Below are positions 1 to 8,098 of a stretch of DNA of 23,744 nucleotides, one piece after another. The position numbers were made by a program, and so were the translations under genes. The DNA comes from CAYJHC01 sp964369465 (GTDB lineage: Bacteria; Bacillota; Clostridia; Peptostreptococcales; Anaerovoracaceae), in contig CAYJEX010000022.1 in assembly GCA_964369465.1 (NCBI GenBank), positions 1 to 23,744 on the forward strand, in the 5' to 3' direction. Under the pieces are notes generated by a model. It was not told the DNA's origin, searched no databases, and saw only the letters and a list, made by a program, of their open reading frames with translations. Each line of letters opens with the position of its first letter. The first letter of the stretch is position 1.

Positions 1-60
1 AACAACGCAGTAATAAGTGAAAAAGACAAGCAAGGAGAAAGAGGAGATGCGCGTACCTAG
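1..60 (+). CDS. possible 3' end of an upstream gene (partial)
   Basis: Frame 1 is open from the window edge to a TAG at 58-60 and would encode a short hydrophilic tail ending in KDKQGERGDART. The other two forward frames hit stops within the first 20 bases, so if an upstream gene runs into this window on the plus strand this is the frame it would use. There is too little to name a family. The polar, charged composition fits a C-terminal tail but is no proof. Low confidence. Confidence 0.25.
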   Translation, partial: NNAVISEKDKQGERGDART

Positions 61-82
61 ATGTACACAATTCGACGAGTGA
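32..82 (+). other. SD-led mini-ORF (11 codons) ahead of the U32 gene
   Basis: An AAGGAG at 32-37 sits 9 bases before an ATG at 47. That frame reads MRVPRCTQFDE and stops at TGA 80-82, six bases before the ATG at 89 and in the same frame as it. The best ribosome binding site of the locus therefore serves the mini-ORF, not the annotated start. It could be a leader peptide giving translational coupling, an unused relic of an older start, or chance. No known attenuator is recognised. Confidence 0.35.
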
Positions 83-88
83 ACGGAT

Positions 89-2254
89 ATGACACAGTAT
101 TACGCAAAAAAGACAAGCAAGACAGAGTTGTTGGCCCCCGCTGGCAACCTCCCATCTTTCAAATCTGCAATCAATGCAGGTTGTGATGCAGTCTATTTGG
201 GCGGAAAACATTTTAATGCCCGTCGAAAAGCTGATAATTTTTCAGAAGAATCAATGAAAGAAGCAATACAATATGCACATTTGAGAAACAAAAAAGTATA
301 TTTGACACTAAACACTCTAATCAAAAACTCTGAAATAAATTCACTTATCCAAGAAGTTGACACTGCGTGCAAATTAGGTGTTGACGCAATCATTTTGCAG
401 GATCTTGGTGCTTTAAATATCATTCGCCAAATTGCACCCACTATGCCTCTACACGCCTCCACACAACTTTCAGCTCACAGTGTATCTGATTGTCAAATGC
501 TCAAAAAACTTGGATTCAAGCGAGTTGTATTAGCAAGAGAACTTTCTCTTGATGAAATAAAAAGAATATCTACCTCTGTCGATATAGAACTCGAAGTATT
601 TGTTCATGGTGCATTATGTGTAAGTGTATCAGGGCAATGTTTTTTTAGTTCTGCACTAGGAGAACGTAGTGCAAATAGAGGCTTATGTGCTGGGGTATGT
701 AGATTGCCTTTCTCACATTTGGAAGGGACATCAAATTCCACACAAGAATTTCGCCTTTCACTAAAAGATTTATCTTATATTGACGAACTCAAGCTTTTGC
801 AAGATATCGGAATCACTTCATTCAAAATAGAAGGAAGAATGAAAAATTCACAATATGTCTTTGAGTCTGTTTCAAATTTCAAAGCTGCATTATCAGAAAG
901 CGAATATGACAAAGAAGGGCTTTCCAAAATATTCTCAAGATCAGGTTTTACGAATGGCTACCTTGTAAAAAACTTCAACAATATGTTTGGAATCAGAAGT
1001 ATTGAGGACAAAAACAATACATCTAAATCTTCTTCCCTTCTTTCACAAAACAACAGTAACCAGTATTTTGATTATTCTCCAAATACACTGTTGCCTATTC
1101 ATATGTACTATGAATTTAAGCTAAGCGAGAACCCAACTTTAACAATATACGATGACGAAGGCAATGTTTCAAAGACTATTGGAGTCCCAACTGAAATTTC
1201 AAAAAACAATTCATTAGAAACTGATATTGTAAATCGCAGTTTGTTTAAATTGGACGACTATCCATACGCAATTTCTACAGCAAATGGCCAAATAGAACCA
1301 AATGTATTTTATTCTACAAAAAATCTTAACGATTTAAGAAGACGCGCTTTAGATGACTTCACTAATCTTTTCACTGCAAAATTCATCAAACCTTGCTACC
1401 CTGCAAATGTTCAAAAAAGAAATATCATCGCAAATTCTAACAAACCCCAAAATTCTTTACCCTATAACAAGCAGCAATATATTTCAACTATAAGGTGCGT
1501 TTCACAAATATCTCAAGAGCTTTTCGATTTGTCTCAATTCGTTTCAATTCCGCTCTTTAAATGCAAATTGTTATCTAAAGAACTTTTACAGAAGAATAAA
1601 CACAAAATAATCGCTGAACTTCCAAGGATATATTTTCATGACGAAAGGAATATTTACAAAGAACTCGAAGATATTTCTAAATTGGGAATTAAAAAAGGGA
1701 AAGCTCATACTTTGGGTAGAATGAAAATTCTCAAAAGCTCTGATTTTGAAATTTTTGGGGGTTTTGGTTTGAATATACTAAACAGCTATTCAATCGAATT
1801 ATTATGCAATGAATTTTCACCGACATCTATTACAATGAGTCCTGAAATTTTGCTTTCCACTTTAAATTCTCTTTCAATCAGCAAACTACATATTGATATT
1901 AATCTAATTTCTTATGGTCGTTTACCTCTAATGATTAATAGGGTATGCCCATTTAGCTATTATTGCAAAACAAAATCCGATAAAACATCCCTCCCTGATT
2001 ACTGCGCATCATTGCACGATAGGAAAAACTTTTCATTTCCTGTTTTATGCAACAACAAAGATACTTTTGAAATATTAAATAGCCATCCATTATATATTGG
2101 CGATAAAATTCCTACTACAAAAAAAATCAACACGTTTGAATTTCTCTTTAATTATGAAAGCATGCAGGAATGCCCTTCAATAATAAGTAGCTTTTCTCGA
2201 GAAGAAAAAATCGACACATTTACACGAGGTTGTTATTTTAAAAAAATCGACTAG
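89..2254 (+). CDS. U32 family peptidase-like protein, RlhA type
   Basis: 721 residues. The N-terminal half is a U32 'peptidase' domain: ELLAPAGN near residue 13, DAVYLGG near 33, HGALC and SGQC near 173-184, RGLCAGVC near 197-204, and FKIEGRMK near 245-252. Cys177, Cys184, Cys200 and Cys204 are the four conserved cysteines of the family. The long C-terminal half fits the extended U32 proteins (DUF3656 type), of which E. coli RlhA (5-hydroxycytidine in 23S rRNA) is the best studied; short members such as TrhP lack it. Despite the family name, the characterised members act in RNA hydroxylation rather than proteolysis, so a role in rRNA or tRNA modification is an inference. The ATG at 89 is the first possible start after an in-frame TGA at 80 and lacks a good ribosome binding site of its own. 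The gene converges on the pot operon and ends at a shared terminator. Confidence 0.85.
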   Translation: MTQYYAKKTSKTELLAPAGNLPSFKSAINAGCDAVYLGGKHFNARRKADNFSEESMKEAIQYAHLRNKKVYLTLNTLIKNSEINSLIQEVDTACKLGVDAIILQDLGALNIIRQIAPTMPLHASTQLSAHSVSDCQMLKKLGFKRVVLARELSLDEIKRISTSVDIELEVFVHGALCVSVSGQCFFSSALGERSANRGLCAGVCRLPFSHLEGTSNSTQEFRLSLKDLSYIDELKLLQDIGITSFKIEGRMKNSQYVFESVSNFKAALSESEYDKEGLSKIFSRSGFTNGYLVKNFNNMFGIRSIEDKNNTSKSSSLLSQNNSNQYFDYSPNTLLPIHMYYEFKLSENPTLTIYDDEGNVSKTIGVPTEISKNNSLETDIVNRSLFKLDDYPYAISTANGQIEPNVFYSTKNLNDLRRRALDDFTNLFTAKFIKPCYPANVQKRNIIANSNKPQNSLPYNKQQYISTIRCVSQISQELFDLSQFVSIPLFKCKLLSKELLQKNKHKIIAELPRIYFHDERNIYKELEDISKLGIKKGKAHTLGRMKILKSSDFEIFGGFGLNILNSYSIELLCNEFSPTSITMSPEILLSTLNSLSISKLHIDINLISYGRLPLMINRVCPFSYYCKTKSDKTSLPDYCASLHDRKNFSFPVLCNNKDTFEILNSHPLYIGDKIPTTKKINTFEFLFNYESMQECPSIISSFSREEKIDTFTRGCYFKKID

Positions 2255-2268
2255 TTCTCCTTGCAAAG

Positions 2269-2317
2269 AAAAGAACGCTTCTTTTTACAATCGTGCCAAA
2301 AGAAACGTTCTTTTTTT
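2269..2317. terminator. bidirectional terminator between the U32 gene and potD
   Basis: AAAAGAACG (2269-2277) pairs with CGTTCTTTT (2306-2314). After one C/A mismatch an inner TTCTTTT pairs with AAAAGAA, giving a long hairpin. Seven Ts follow on the plus strand (2311-2317), and the A-rich left arm provides T-rich sequence on the minus strand. It lies between two convergent genes and can serve both. Confidence 0.85.
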
Positions 2318-2358
2318 ATTCAACTAAATTCAAATTTTAGACACTTGACAATTTTCGT

Positions 2359-3402
2359 TTATTGTCCTGCAGCTTCTTTGAACTTGTTAAATATAGTTAC
2401 ATGAAGATCATTTGCTTCTCCTTCAAAGTAACGAATACTCTCTGCTCCGTCCATATTTTCAGGCATTACTAACAAATCTTTCATTGATTCATCAATCAAG
2501 TCATATGCTGCTTCCGTAGTACAATAGTACCCTAAGAACTCAAAACATTGTTTAGCAACTTCTGGTCTTAATACGTATTCGATAAACTTATTTGCAGCTT
2601 CTGCATTAGGTGCTTGAGATGGAATAAACATAGGCATTGTTCCAAATCCCAATCCTTCTTCAGGGAACACGATCTCTAAATCTGGATTAGCCATTTTAGC
2701 CATAGTTACTTGAGAAGTATACATAATAGCTACATCAATTTCTCCACTTAATAAATCGTCTTGAATATTATCATCTTTGATCAATCTAATATTTGGAGCT
2801 AGATCCATAAGTTGATCTTCTATGCCTGCTATAGCATCTAAATCTTGAGTATTGTAGCTTTCTCCGTTAATTTTAAGAACTAATCCATTTATTACTCTGT
2901 AATTTCCAATAATGCCAATTCTATCTTCTAAAGACGAATCCCATAAATCAGCATATCCAGTGATTTCCATATCTACTTTTGAAGGATCATATACTATTGT
3001 TTGCAATCCAGCACCATAAGGAACTGTATACATATCTTCAGGGTCATAGAATAATCCCATCATATTCGGATTAACATTTTCGATATTAGTAATTATACTT
3101 TTATCTAATTCTTGCGCCAATCCATTTGCTATAACTGATTCCATAATATAATCATCAGTTATAACCAAGTCATAATCTCCACCTTCAGCTTCGTCTAGTT
3201 TAGTAAGCATTGTTTCACCTGTATCATACGTTACATAGTTAACTTCAATACCTGTTTCTTCAGTAAACGAGTCTAAAACTTCTTGAGGGAACATTCCTGC
3301 CCATGTGTATAGGTTAAGAGTTCCACTACTGCTACCGCCACATCCAGCCAAAAGTCCTGCAGTCAGAATTATAGACATTACCAAAACTAAAAACTTTTTC
3401 AT
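2359..3402 (-). CDS. potD: spermidine/putrescine ABC transporter, substrate-binding lipoprotein PotD
   Basis: 347 residues. The N-terminus is a lipoprotein signal: Lys-Lys, a hydrophobic stretch, then the lipobox L-A-G-C with the modified cysteine at residue 21, followed by a GGSSSG spacer. The mature part resembles PotD/PotF-type solute-binding proteins (LNLYTWAGMFPQEVLDSF at the start, then VNYVTYDTGETMLTKL, DLVITDDY and VPYGAGLQTIVYD). It would be anchored outside the membrane and deliver polyamine to PotBC. It is the last gene of potABCD, 35 bases after potC, with an AGGAGGAG ribosome binding site. Polyamine specificity rests on the operon and overall similarity; spermidine and putrescine cannot be told apart here. 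Confidence 0.92.
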   Translation of the reverse strand: MKKFLVLVMSIILTAGLLAGCGGSSSGTLNLYTWAGMFPQEVLDSFTEETGIEVNYVTYDTGETMLTKLDEAEGGDYDLVITDDYIMESVIANGLAQELDKSIITNIENVNPNMMGLFYDPEDMYTVPYGAGLQTIVYDPSKVDMEITGYADLWDSSLEDRIGIIGNYRVINGLVLKINGESYNTQDLDAIAGIEDQLMDLAPNIRLIKDDNIQDDLLSGEIDVAIMYTSQVTMAKMANPDLEIVFPEEGLGFGTMPMFIPSQAPNAEAANKFIEYVLRPEVAKQCFEFLGYYCTTEAAYDLIDESMKDLLVMPENMDGAESIRYFEGEANDLHVTIFNKFKEAAGQ

Positions 3403-3437
3403 TTTTCTCCTCCTTTACTTTTCATAAAATACCGTTA

Positions 3438-4223
3438 TTAATTATTAGCAACTTTTCCTTTTTTATTTATTCTACTAGATATAAATACAATTAGAATAGT
3501 AGCAACCAAAATAATAGTACAAAGGGCATTTATCTCTGGTGTTACCCCTGTTTTTATCTGCGTATATACCAGAATTGGCAAAGTTTGAACGCTTACACCT
3601 GTAACAAACAAACTTATAATTACATCATCAAAACTCATTGCAAAAGCAAGTAATGCACCCGATAATATTGCGGGTGTTATTAATGGCAAAGTAACATCAA
3701 AGAAAACTCTAAATGGCGAAGCTCCTAAATCTCTTGCAGCTTCTATAATACTTTTATCCATTCCAACAAGCCTAGCTTTTACTGTCATATATATATATGG
3801 TATGCAAAACGCTGTGTGTGCAATAATCAAGGTTAGCATTCCAAAAGGAAGTTGTAGCAACGAAAAGAATGCCAAAAATATCATTCCTAAGATTATTTCA
3901 GGAATCATTATAGGAAGCATAGAGATATATTCAACTGCTCCTTTACCTCTCAAAGGGGCCTTAGGCATTCCAAGTGCAGCAGCCGTCCCAATTATTGCAG
4001 CAAGCAAACAGCTACTTCCTGCTAAAATCAAACTATTAAAAAACGCTTCTATCATCGCGCTGTTGTTAAACAGCTTTTCATACCATGTTAGTGAAAAACC
4101 TCCCCATATTGATGAAATTTTACTCTCATTAAAGGAATATATTACTACAAGCGCAATAGGCATATACATAAGAACGAATACAAAAGCTAAGTATAGAGTT
4201 GAAAATCTTCTCTTCTTAATCAT
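3438..4223 (-). CDS. potC: spermidine/putrescine ABC transporter permease PotC
   Basis: 261 residues with six hydrophobic segments (about 9-31, 63-86, 101-122, 128-150, 179-208 and 231-250), the usual layout of a binding-protein-dependent permease. The EAA loop that contacts the ATPase is clear at about 161-180 (EAARDLGASPFRVFFDVTLP). It forms the membrane channel with PotB. Its ATG overlaps the TGA of potB by four bases (ATGA, 4220-4223), so translation is probably coupled, and GGAGGG lies upstream. The paralogous permease next to it rules out a random carbohydrate permease; the PotC rather than PotB assignment follows from gene order and the short N-terminus. Confidence 0.92.
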   Translation of the reverse strand: MIKKRRFSTLYLAFVFVLMYMPIALVVIYSFNESKISSIWGGFSLTWYEKLFNNSAMIEAFFNSLILAGSSCLLAAIIGTAAALGMPKAPLRGKGAVEYISMLPIMIPEIILGMIFLAFFSLLQLPFGMLTLIIAHTAFCIPYIYMTVKARLVGMDKSIIEAARDLGASPFRVFFDVTLPLITPAILSGALLAFAMSFDDVIISLFVTGVSVQTLPILVYTQIKTGVTPEINALCTIILVATILIVFISSRINKKGKVANN

Positions 4224-5095
4224 AATATTCCCTCCAATTCTTTAACATTGGATATCTTTCTATACAATGCTATCATTGCTGTAGTAAGCAACATAAGAAT
4301 AAGTGCCATAGCTGCAGCAAACGGCCAATCTCTCGTCTTCATAAGCTCATCATATATTATATTTCCTACTAATAAAATTTTATTCCCACCTAATATATCC
4401 GCTACAAAGAAAAGTGCCATAGAGGGAATAAAAGTAAGGATCACTCCAGAAAGGAGTCCTGGCAATGTTAGCTTAAATGATATATTCCAAAAAGCTCTAA
4501 AAGGAGTAGCTCCTAAATCTCTTGCAGCTTCTATTAATCCAAAGTCCAATTTTTCCGCACTAGAATATACCGAAAGAATCATAAAAGGTAATAATATATA
4601 TACCATTCCCATTACAACTGCGGGATACGTATATAATATGCCTAATGATTCTTCTGTAAATCCAAAAAACATTGCGACTTGATCAAAAGGTCCATTAGAT
4701 CTAAGTATAATTATCCATCCATATAACCTTATCAGAGCACTTGTCCAAAACGGAATCATAACAAGCATCATACATTTAGCTTTCCATGTTTTAGGAAGTC
4801 TAGCCATAAAGTATCCAAAAGGATATCCAATTAATATAATAATAGATGTACAAAGAATTGCTAGCTTAAATGATGATATGAACGTTCCCAAGTATAGCGG
4901 ATCTAATATAGTTCTAAAGTTGTCTAGTGTAAAAGTAAAATCTATTTCAAACCCTTCACCCTTCGTCATGAAACTCAATATAATCATATATATGAGTGGT
5001 CCTGCCACAAATAGAAGAGTAAAAATATACATAGGACTAATAAGTAGTATATTCTTTTTTGCTTCTTTCCACATTAGAGAATCTTTTCTTTTCAT
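4220..5095 (-). CDS. potB: spermidine/putrescine ABC transporter permease PotB
   Basis: 291 residues, six predicted membrane spans beginning at about residues 15, 71, 108, 153, 205 and 258. The EAA motif is at about 189-210 (EAARDLGATPFRAFWNISFK), closely matching that of PotC. With PotC it forms the transmembrane pore of the importer. The start is supported by GGAGGA seven bases upstream. The potA stop lies three bases before this start, and the 3' end overlaps potC, so the four genes make one tight operon. Confidence 0.92.
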   Translation of the reverse strand: MKRKDSLMWKEAKKNILLISPMYIFTLLFVAGPLIYMIILSFMTKGEGFEIDFTFTLDNFRTILDPLYLGTFISSFKLAILCTSIIILIGYPFGYFMARLPKTWKAKCMMLVMIPFWTSALIRLYGWIIILRSNGPFDQVAMFFGFTEESLGILYTYPAVVMGMVYILLPFMILSVYSSAEKLDFGLIEAARDLGATPFRAFWNISFKLTLPGLLSGVILTFIPSMALFFVADILGGNKILLVGNIIYDELMKTRDWPFAAAMALILMLLTTAMIALYRKISNVKELEGIL

Positions 5096-5098
5096 AGA

Positions 5099-6163
5099 TT
5101 AGTCCTCCGTAAAAATAGTAGTTATTGCATTATCCTCTTCAAATGAAATAGTCGTTTTATCTCCTTTTTTAATACTTAGATTAATTCCATGCCTACTTGC
5201 AACGACTTGTGTTCCATCGCCTAGCACAAGAACAATTCTCATCATTCCACCCGCAAAACTAGCCTCTGTAACTTCAGCTTCTATACCACCTTCATCAAGT
5301 TTTATGTTTTCACTTCTAACCGCTATCGTTACAATATCATCTTTATTATACCGATGTGCAATATTTTTTGCATTAATTTCTTTACCAGCTAACTTAAATG
5401 TAACAGACTCACCTTCACTTTTTACAAACTGACCCCTCAGTATATTTGCTCCTCCGACAAATTCAGCCACATATGAAGTCCTTGGGTAATTGTAAACTTC
5501 ATCAGCTGTTCCCATTTGCTCAAAAACACCTTTTCTCATTACACCGATTTTAGTTGACATATTTAATGCTTCTTCTTGATCATGTGTAATATAAATAAAT
5601 GTTATTCCTAAACGCTGCTGGAGATTTTTAAGTTCTATTTGCATTTGTCGCCTAAGTTGTAAATCGAGCGCTCCTAAAGGTTCATCCAATAACAAAACTT
5701 TTGGCGCATTAACCAGAGCTCTTGCCATTGCAACTCTCTGTTTTTGTCCTCCTGATAGTTCCGAAGGCATTCTTTTGTTATACCCCTTTAACTGAACAAG
5801 CTCTAGTGCATTATTTACAGCTTTTTCTATTTCTTCTTTAGATTGTTTTTTGATTTTTAACCCATAACCTACATTCGCCTCTATGTTCATGTGTGGGAAA
5901 AGTGCATAACTTTGGAAAACTGTATTTACCTCTCTTTTTTCGGGAACTGTTTCAGTGACATCTACTTCTGAAAGTTCTACTGTTCCGCTATTAGGGCTTT
6001 CTAATCCTGCAATGATTCTAAGAGTAGTTGTTTTTCCACAACCTGATGAACCCAGCAGAGTAATAAACTCTCCCTGATCTACATCTAGGTTAAGACCTTT
6101 AAGAACTTCTGTCTCGCCAAAGCTTTTATATATATTCTTTAGCCTTAAAATATTTTTTTCCAT
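5099..6163 (-). CDS. potA: spermidine/putrescine ABC transporter ATP-binding protein PotA
   Basis: 354 residues. The ATPase domain has Walker A GSSGCGKTT (38-46), Q-loop in VFQSYALFPH, signature LSGGQ (136-140), Walker B LLLDEP with Asp160-Glu161, and the switch His in ITHDQEEA (about 194). Residues from about 240 form a C-terminal TOBE-type domain (GGANILRG, then VAVRSENI), typical of the PotA/MalK/CysA group. It powers uptake through PotBC on the cytoplasmic face. First gene of potABCD, with GGAGG just before the ATG and a consensus promoter about 40 bases upstream. The family alone cannot separate polyamine from other oligo-ABC substrates; the PotD and PotBC neighbours decide it. Confidence 0.93.
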   Translation of the reverse strand: MEKNILRLKNIYKSFGETEVLKGLNLDVDQGEFITLLGSSGCGKTTTLRIIAGLESPNSGTVELSEVDVTETVPEKREVNTVFQSYALFPHMNIEANVGYGLKIKKQSKEEIEKAVNNALELVQLKGYNKRMPSELSGGQKQRVAMARALVNAPKVLLLDEPLGALDLQLRRQMQIELKNLQQRLGITFIYITHDQEEALNMSTKIGVMRKGVFEQMGTADEVYNYPRTSYVAEFVGGANILRGQFVKSEGESVTFKLAGKEINAKNIAHRYNKDDIVTIAVRSENIKLDEGGIEAEVTEASFAGGMMRIVLVLGDGTQVVASRHGINLSIKKGDKTTISFEEDNAITTIFTED

Positions 6164-6200
6164 CCATCCCTCCGTATCATATCAAATTATGCTTTAGACA

Positions 6201-6229
6201 ATTCTACTCTTCCATTTCATAAATGTCAA
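6201..6229 (-). promoter_or_regulatory. sigma-A promoter of potABCD
   Basis: On the minus strand, TTGACA (6224-6229) is followed after exactly 17 bases by TAGAAT (6201-6206). This is a near-perfect housekeeping promoter, placing the transcript start near 6194, about 30 bases before the potA ATG. The -35 box lies in the second copy of a tandem repeat, described separately. Confidence 0.8.
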
Positions 6230-6242
6230 TACATAAATGTCA
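6218..6242 (-). repeat. tandem 11-base repeat over the potA -35 box
   Basis: TGACATTTATG occurs twice on the minus strand (6232-6242 and 6218-6228) with a 14-base period. The downstream copy supplies most of the -35 hexamer. A regulator bound here would occlude RNA polymerase, so an operator is plausible. Chance is possible in AT-rich DNA, but two exact 11-mers directly on a promoter are notable. Confidence 0.5.
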
Positions 6243-6392
6243 GAATATTTTGTATCGATAAAATGCAATTTGAGACAAAACAAGAATAATTTTAGAATAT
6301 ATTCTTTTCTTACTCAATTAAAAAACTCAGCAATTCAATTCTATGCGACTGCTTAATTCCAACATACAATTAATTCTATAGTCATAGAAGTG

Positions 6393-6425
6393 AAAAAGCA
6401 GGTTCCTTATTAGGTCCTGCTTTTT
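6393..6425. terminator. terminator after the surface-protein gene
   Basis: AAAAAGCAGG (6393-6402) pairs perfectly with CCTGCTTTTT (6416-6425) around a 13-base loop. On the minus strand the stem ends in five Ts, placing it about 70 bases after the stop of the gene at 6499-7893 and insulating potA from it. Its arms match those of the terminator at 8254-8280. Confidence 0.85.
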
Positions 6426-6498
6426 GGTTTTGTATTATATTTTACTTTAGGATTTTTCCCCAGCTTGAGTTTGTTATGCATAACTATAATTAAGTATA

Positions 6499-7893
6499 TT
6501 ACACTATCCCTTTTCTTCTAGCAACCGCACACACTCCTAAAACCGATATTATCGCCATAATCATTATTCCATAAAGATTTGTACTATCTCCTGTTGCTGG
6601 CACTTCTGCATTATCCGTAGAGTCCGTATCCGTAGAGTCCGTAGAGTCTATTGGTGGCGGTAGTAAGTATGGAAAACCATCATTTATTGTTGCATCATAT
6701 GCAAAAGCAGCTCCTAATTGCACTGTAAATTCAGCAGTTCTCATTTGTCCTATAGTTGCGCCTTCTTCTCCTGTAACATATTCATTTCCATTAGATCCAG
6801 TTCCCATCGGATTCACCTCATTATTTCCATAGCTGTTTGTTACTGTGGGCTTGACAGTCTCCGCGTTTCCATATAATCCTCCTAGATTATCACCCGTTGC
6901 TATAACAGTACCTACTGCATAACTATTTTCCAATGTAGCCCCCGAAGATGCCTCTCCAACTAAACCTCCCACGCTGATCGCTCCCACAACATTACCTGTG
7001 GCATAAGAATTTTTTATTATAGCACCTCGACCCCATCCAACTAAGCCTCCTGTCGACATAGAACTCCCATCAAAATGTTTACCTTCAACATTGCCTGTAG
7101 CATAACTGTTTTCTATTGTAGAAACAATTCCAACTCCAGCTAAACCTCCTACACTAGCCCCTCCTATAACATCACCTGTAGCATGGCTATATTTTATTAT
7201 AGAGTTTTGAGCATGTCCAACTAGACCTCCTAGTCCACCACCTGACGATATGCTACCTATCTGTTCAATTCTTACAGAAGAAGAAGATTTAATAATTTCA
7301 CCTGTAGAAACATCTCCAATCATTCCACCCGCAAAACCTTTCGCTTGAATATTTCCTGACGTATGACAATTAATTATAGTTCCTTCATTTAACTTTCCAA
7401 CTAATCCTCCTATGTAATAATTCCCCACTATATTCACGTTTAATACCGATACATTTTTGAGTGTCGGAACATTAGAAGTGTTTCCTTTTTTAACTTGTCC
7501 AAATAATCCCAAGCGTGTATTGTCAGGGATATCGGCTGTACTCTTATCAATTTCCAAATTAGATATTTGATGATTCTCTCCATCAAATATACCCCTAAAG
7601 GGGTCGTCAGACGTGCCTATAGGTGTCCACTCTGTACCTACAAGGTCAATGTTTGTTGTTAGGGTTATTGTGTCTCCTTCAAATGTGTCTGTTCCTGCAT
7701 TTACTATTTCTGCCAATCCTGCCAGCTCCTCTGCTGTGTCAATGGTGAAACTTGTAGCAGTAGGGTCTACTGTGTACCATGCAACATCTGTTGTTCCATC
7801 CCATGTGTCTGTTCCTGATGCGGCAAAAACTACCTGTGGCACCATTGTTACCATTAGCATTGTTACCATTGCTATAGCTATAATCTTTTTCAT
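6499..7893 (-). CDS. secreted GLUG-repeat surface protein with sortase signal
   Basis: 464 residues. A signal peptide (Lys-Lys then a hydrophobic core, cleavage after VFA near residue 24) leads into an N-terminal region with GIFDGENHQISNL (about 101-113). Roughly seven GLUG repeats follow (GGLVG or close variants near 162, 189, 222, 249, 282, 309 and 338), each with a ..NSYATGNV-like second half; such repeats are predicted to form a beta-helix. A Pro, Ser/Thr-Asp spacer (about 412-428) precedes VPATGD (431-436), a hydrophobic span and the basic tail ARRKGIV: an LPXTG-type cell-wall sorting signal with V in place of L. Probably a cell-wall protein in adhesion or matrix binding, but GLUG alone does not fix function. 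No sortase gene is in the window. AGGAG lies nine bases before the ATG. Confidence 0.85.
   Translation of the reverse strand: MKKIIAIAMVTMLMVTMVPQVVFAASGTDTWDGTTDVAWYTVDPTATSFTIDTAEELAGLAEIVNAGTDTFEGDTITLTTNIDLVGTEWTPIGTSDDPFRGIFDGENHQISNLEIDKSTADIPDNTRLGLFGQVKKGNTSNVPTLKNVSVLNVNIVGNYYIGGLVGKLNEGTIINCHTSGNIQAKGFAGGMIGDVSTGEIIKSSSSVRIEQIGSISSGGGLGGLVGHAQNSIIKYSHATGDVIGGASVGGLAGVGIVSTIENSYATGNVEGKHFDGSSMSTGGLVGWGRGAIIKNSYATGNVVGAISVGGLVGEASSGATLENSYAVGTVIATGDNLGGLYGNAETVKPTVTNSYGNNEVNPMGTGSNGNEYVTGEEGATIGQMRTAEFTVQLGAAFAYDATINDGFPYLLPPPIDSTDSTDTDSTDNAEVPATGDSTNLYGIMIMAIISVLGVCAVARRKGIV
6614..6648. repeat. 15-base tandem repeat in the cell-wall spacer
   Basis: tccgtagagtccgta occurs twice head to tail (6614-6628, 6629-6643), followed by gagtc. 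It encodes the Ser-Thr-Asp spacer just before the sorting signal. The unit is a multiple of three, so slippage would change spacer length without breaking the frame. Confidence 0.8.
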
Positions 7894-7958
7894 CTAAATT
7901 TTCTCCTATTACTCTTATTTGTTTTTTTCAATGTAGTTTGCATATTTTTCAGAATATA

Positions 7959-8018
7959 CAGTGTCACTAGCTACTCCAAAGAAGTCTGCACAAGCTTAAC
8001 TTGCATTAAAAAACACTG
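7959..8018 (-). promoter_or_regulatory. possible structured leader RNA of the surface-protein gene
   Basis: Inside the leader, CAGTGT (8013-8018) can pair with ACACTG (7959-7964), closing over two hairpins: CAAG/CTTG around TTAAG (extendable by two wobbles, 7989-8005) and ACTTC/GGAGT around TTT (7973-7985). This would be a three-way junction. It matches no riboswitch I know, and the short AT-rich helices may be chance. Confidence 0.25.
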
Positions 8019-8058
8019 CTTAATTTATATAAATATATTTTTACTTTCTTATTCAAGT

Positions 8059-8088
8059 ATTATACACCTCTGTCCCTTATGATTTCAA
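8059..8088 (-). promoter_or_regulatory. sigma-A promoter of the surface-protein gene
   Basis: On the minus strand TTGAAA (8083-8088) is followed after 18 bases by a perfect TATAAT (8059-8064). The transcript would start near 8052, leaving a leader of about 158 bases. Confidence 0.7.
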
Positions 8089-8098
8089 GAGGTTTGGA

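Larger units (their letters stand above)
6164..6498. other. 335-base intergenic region upstream of potA
   Basis: No gene is seen here. It holds the potA promoter with its tandem repeat (6201-6242), a 12-base perfect palindrome AGAATATATTCT at 6294-6305, and the hairpin terminator of the surface-protein gene (6393-6425). The remainder is AT-rich without a recognisable motif. Confidence 0.7.

Noticed and set aside
47..91. TGA at 80-82 read as tryptophan, extending the U32 protein upstream
   Set aside because: TGA ends other genes here (potB, rsgA, the radical SAM gene), so the standard code applies.
3802..5102. Several plus-strand open frames within potB and potC
   Set aside because: They are antisense shadows of hydrophobic permease genes, without ribosome binding sites or family resemblance.
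6614..6648. CRISPR-like short repeats
   Set aside because: The copies are directly adjacent without spacers and encode a Ser-Thr-Asp stalk.
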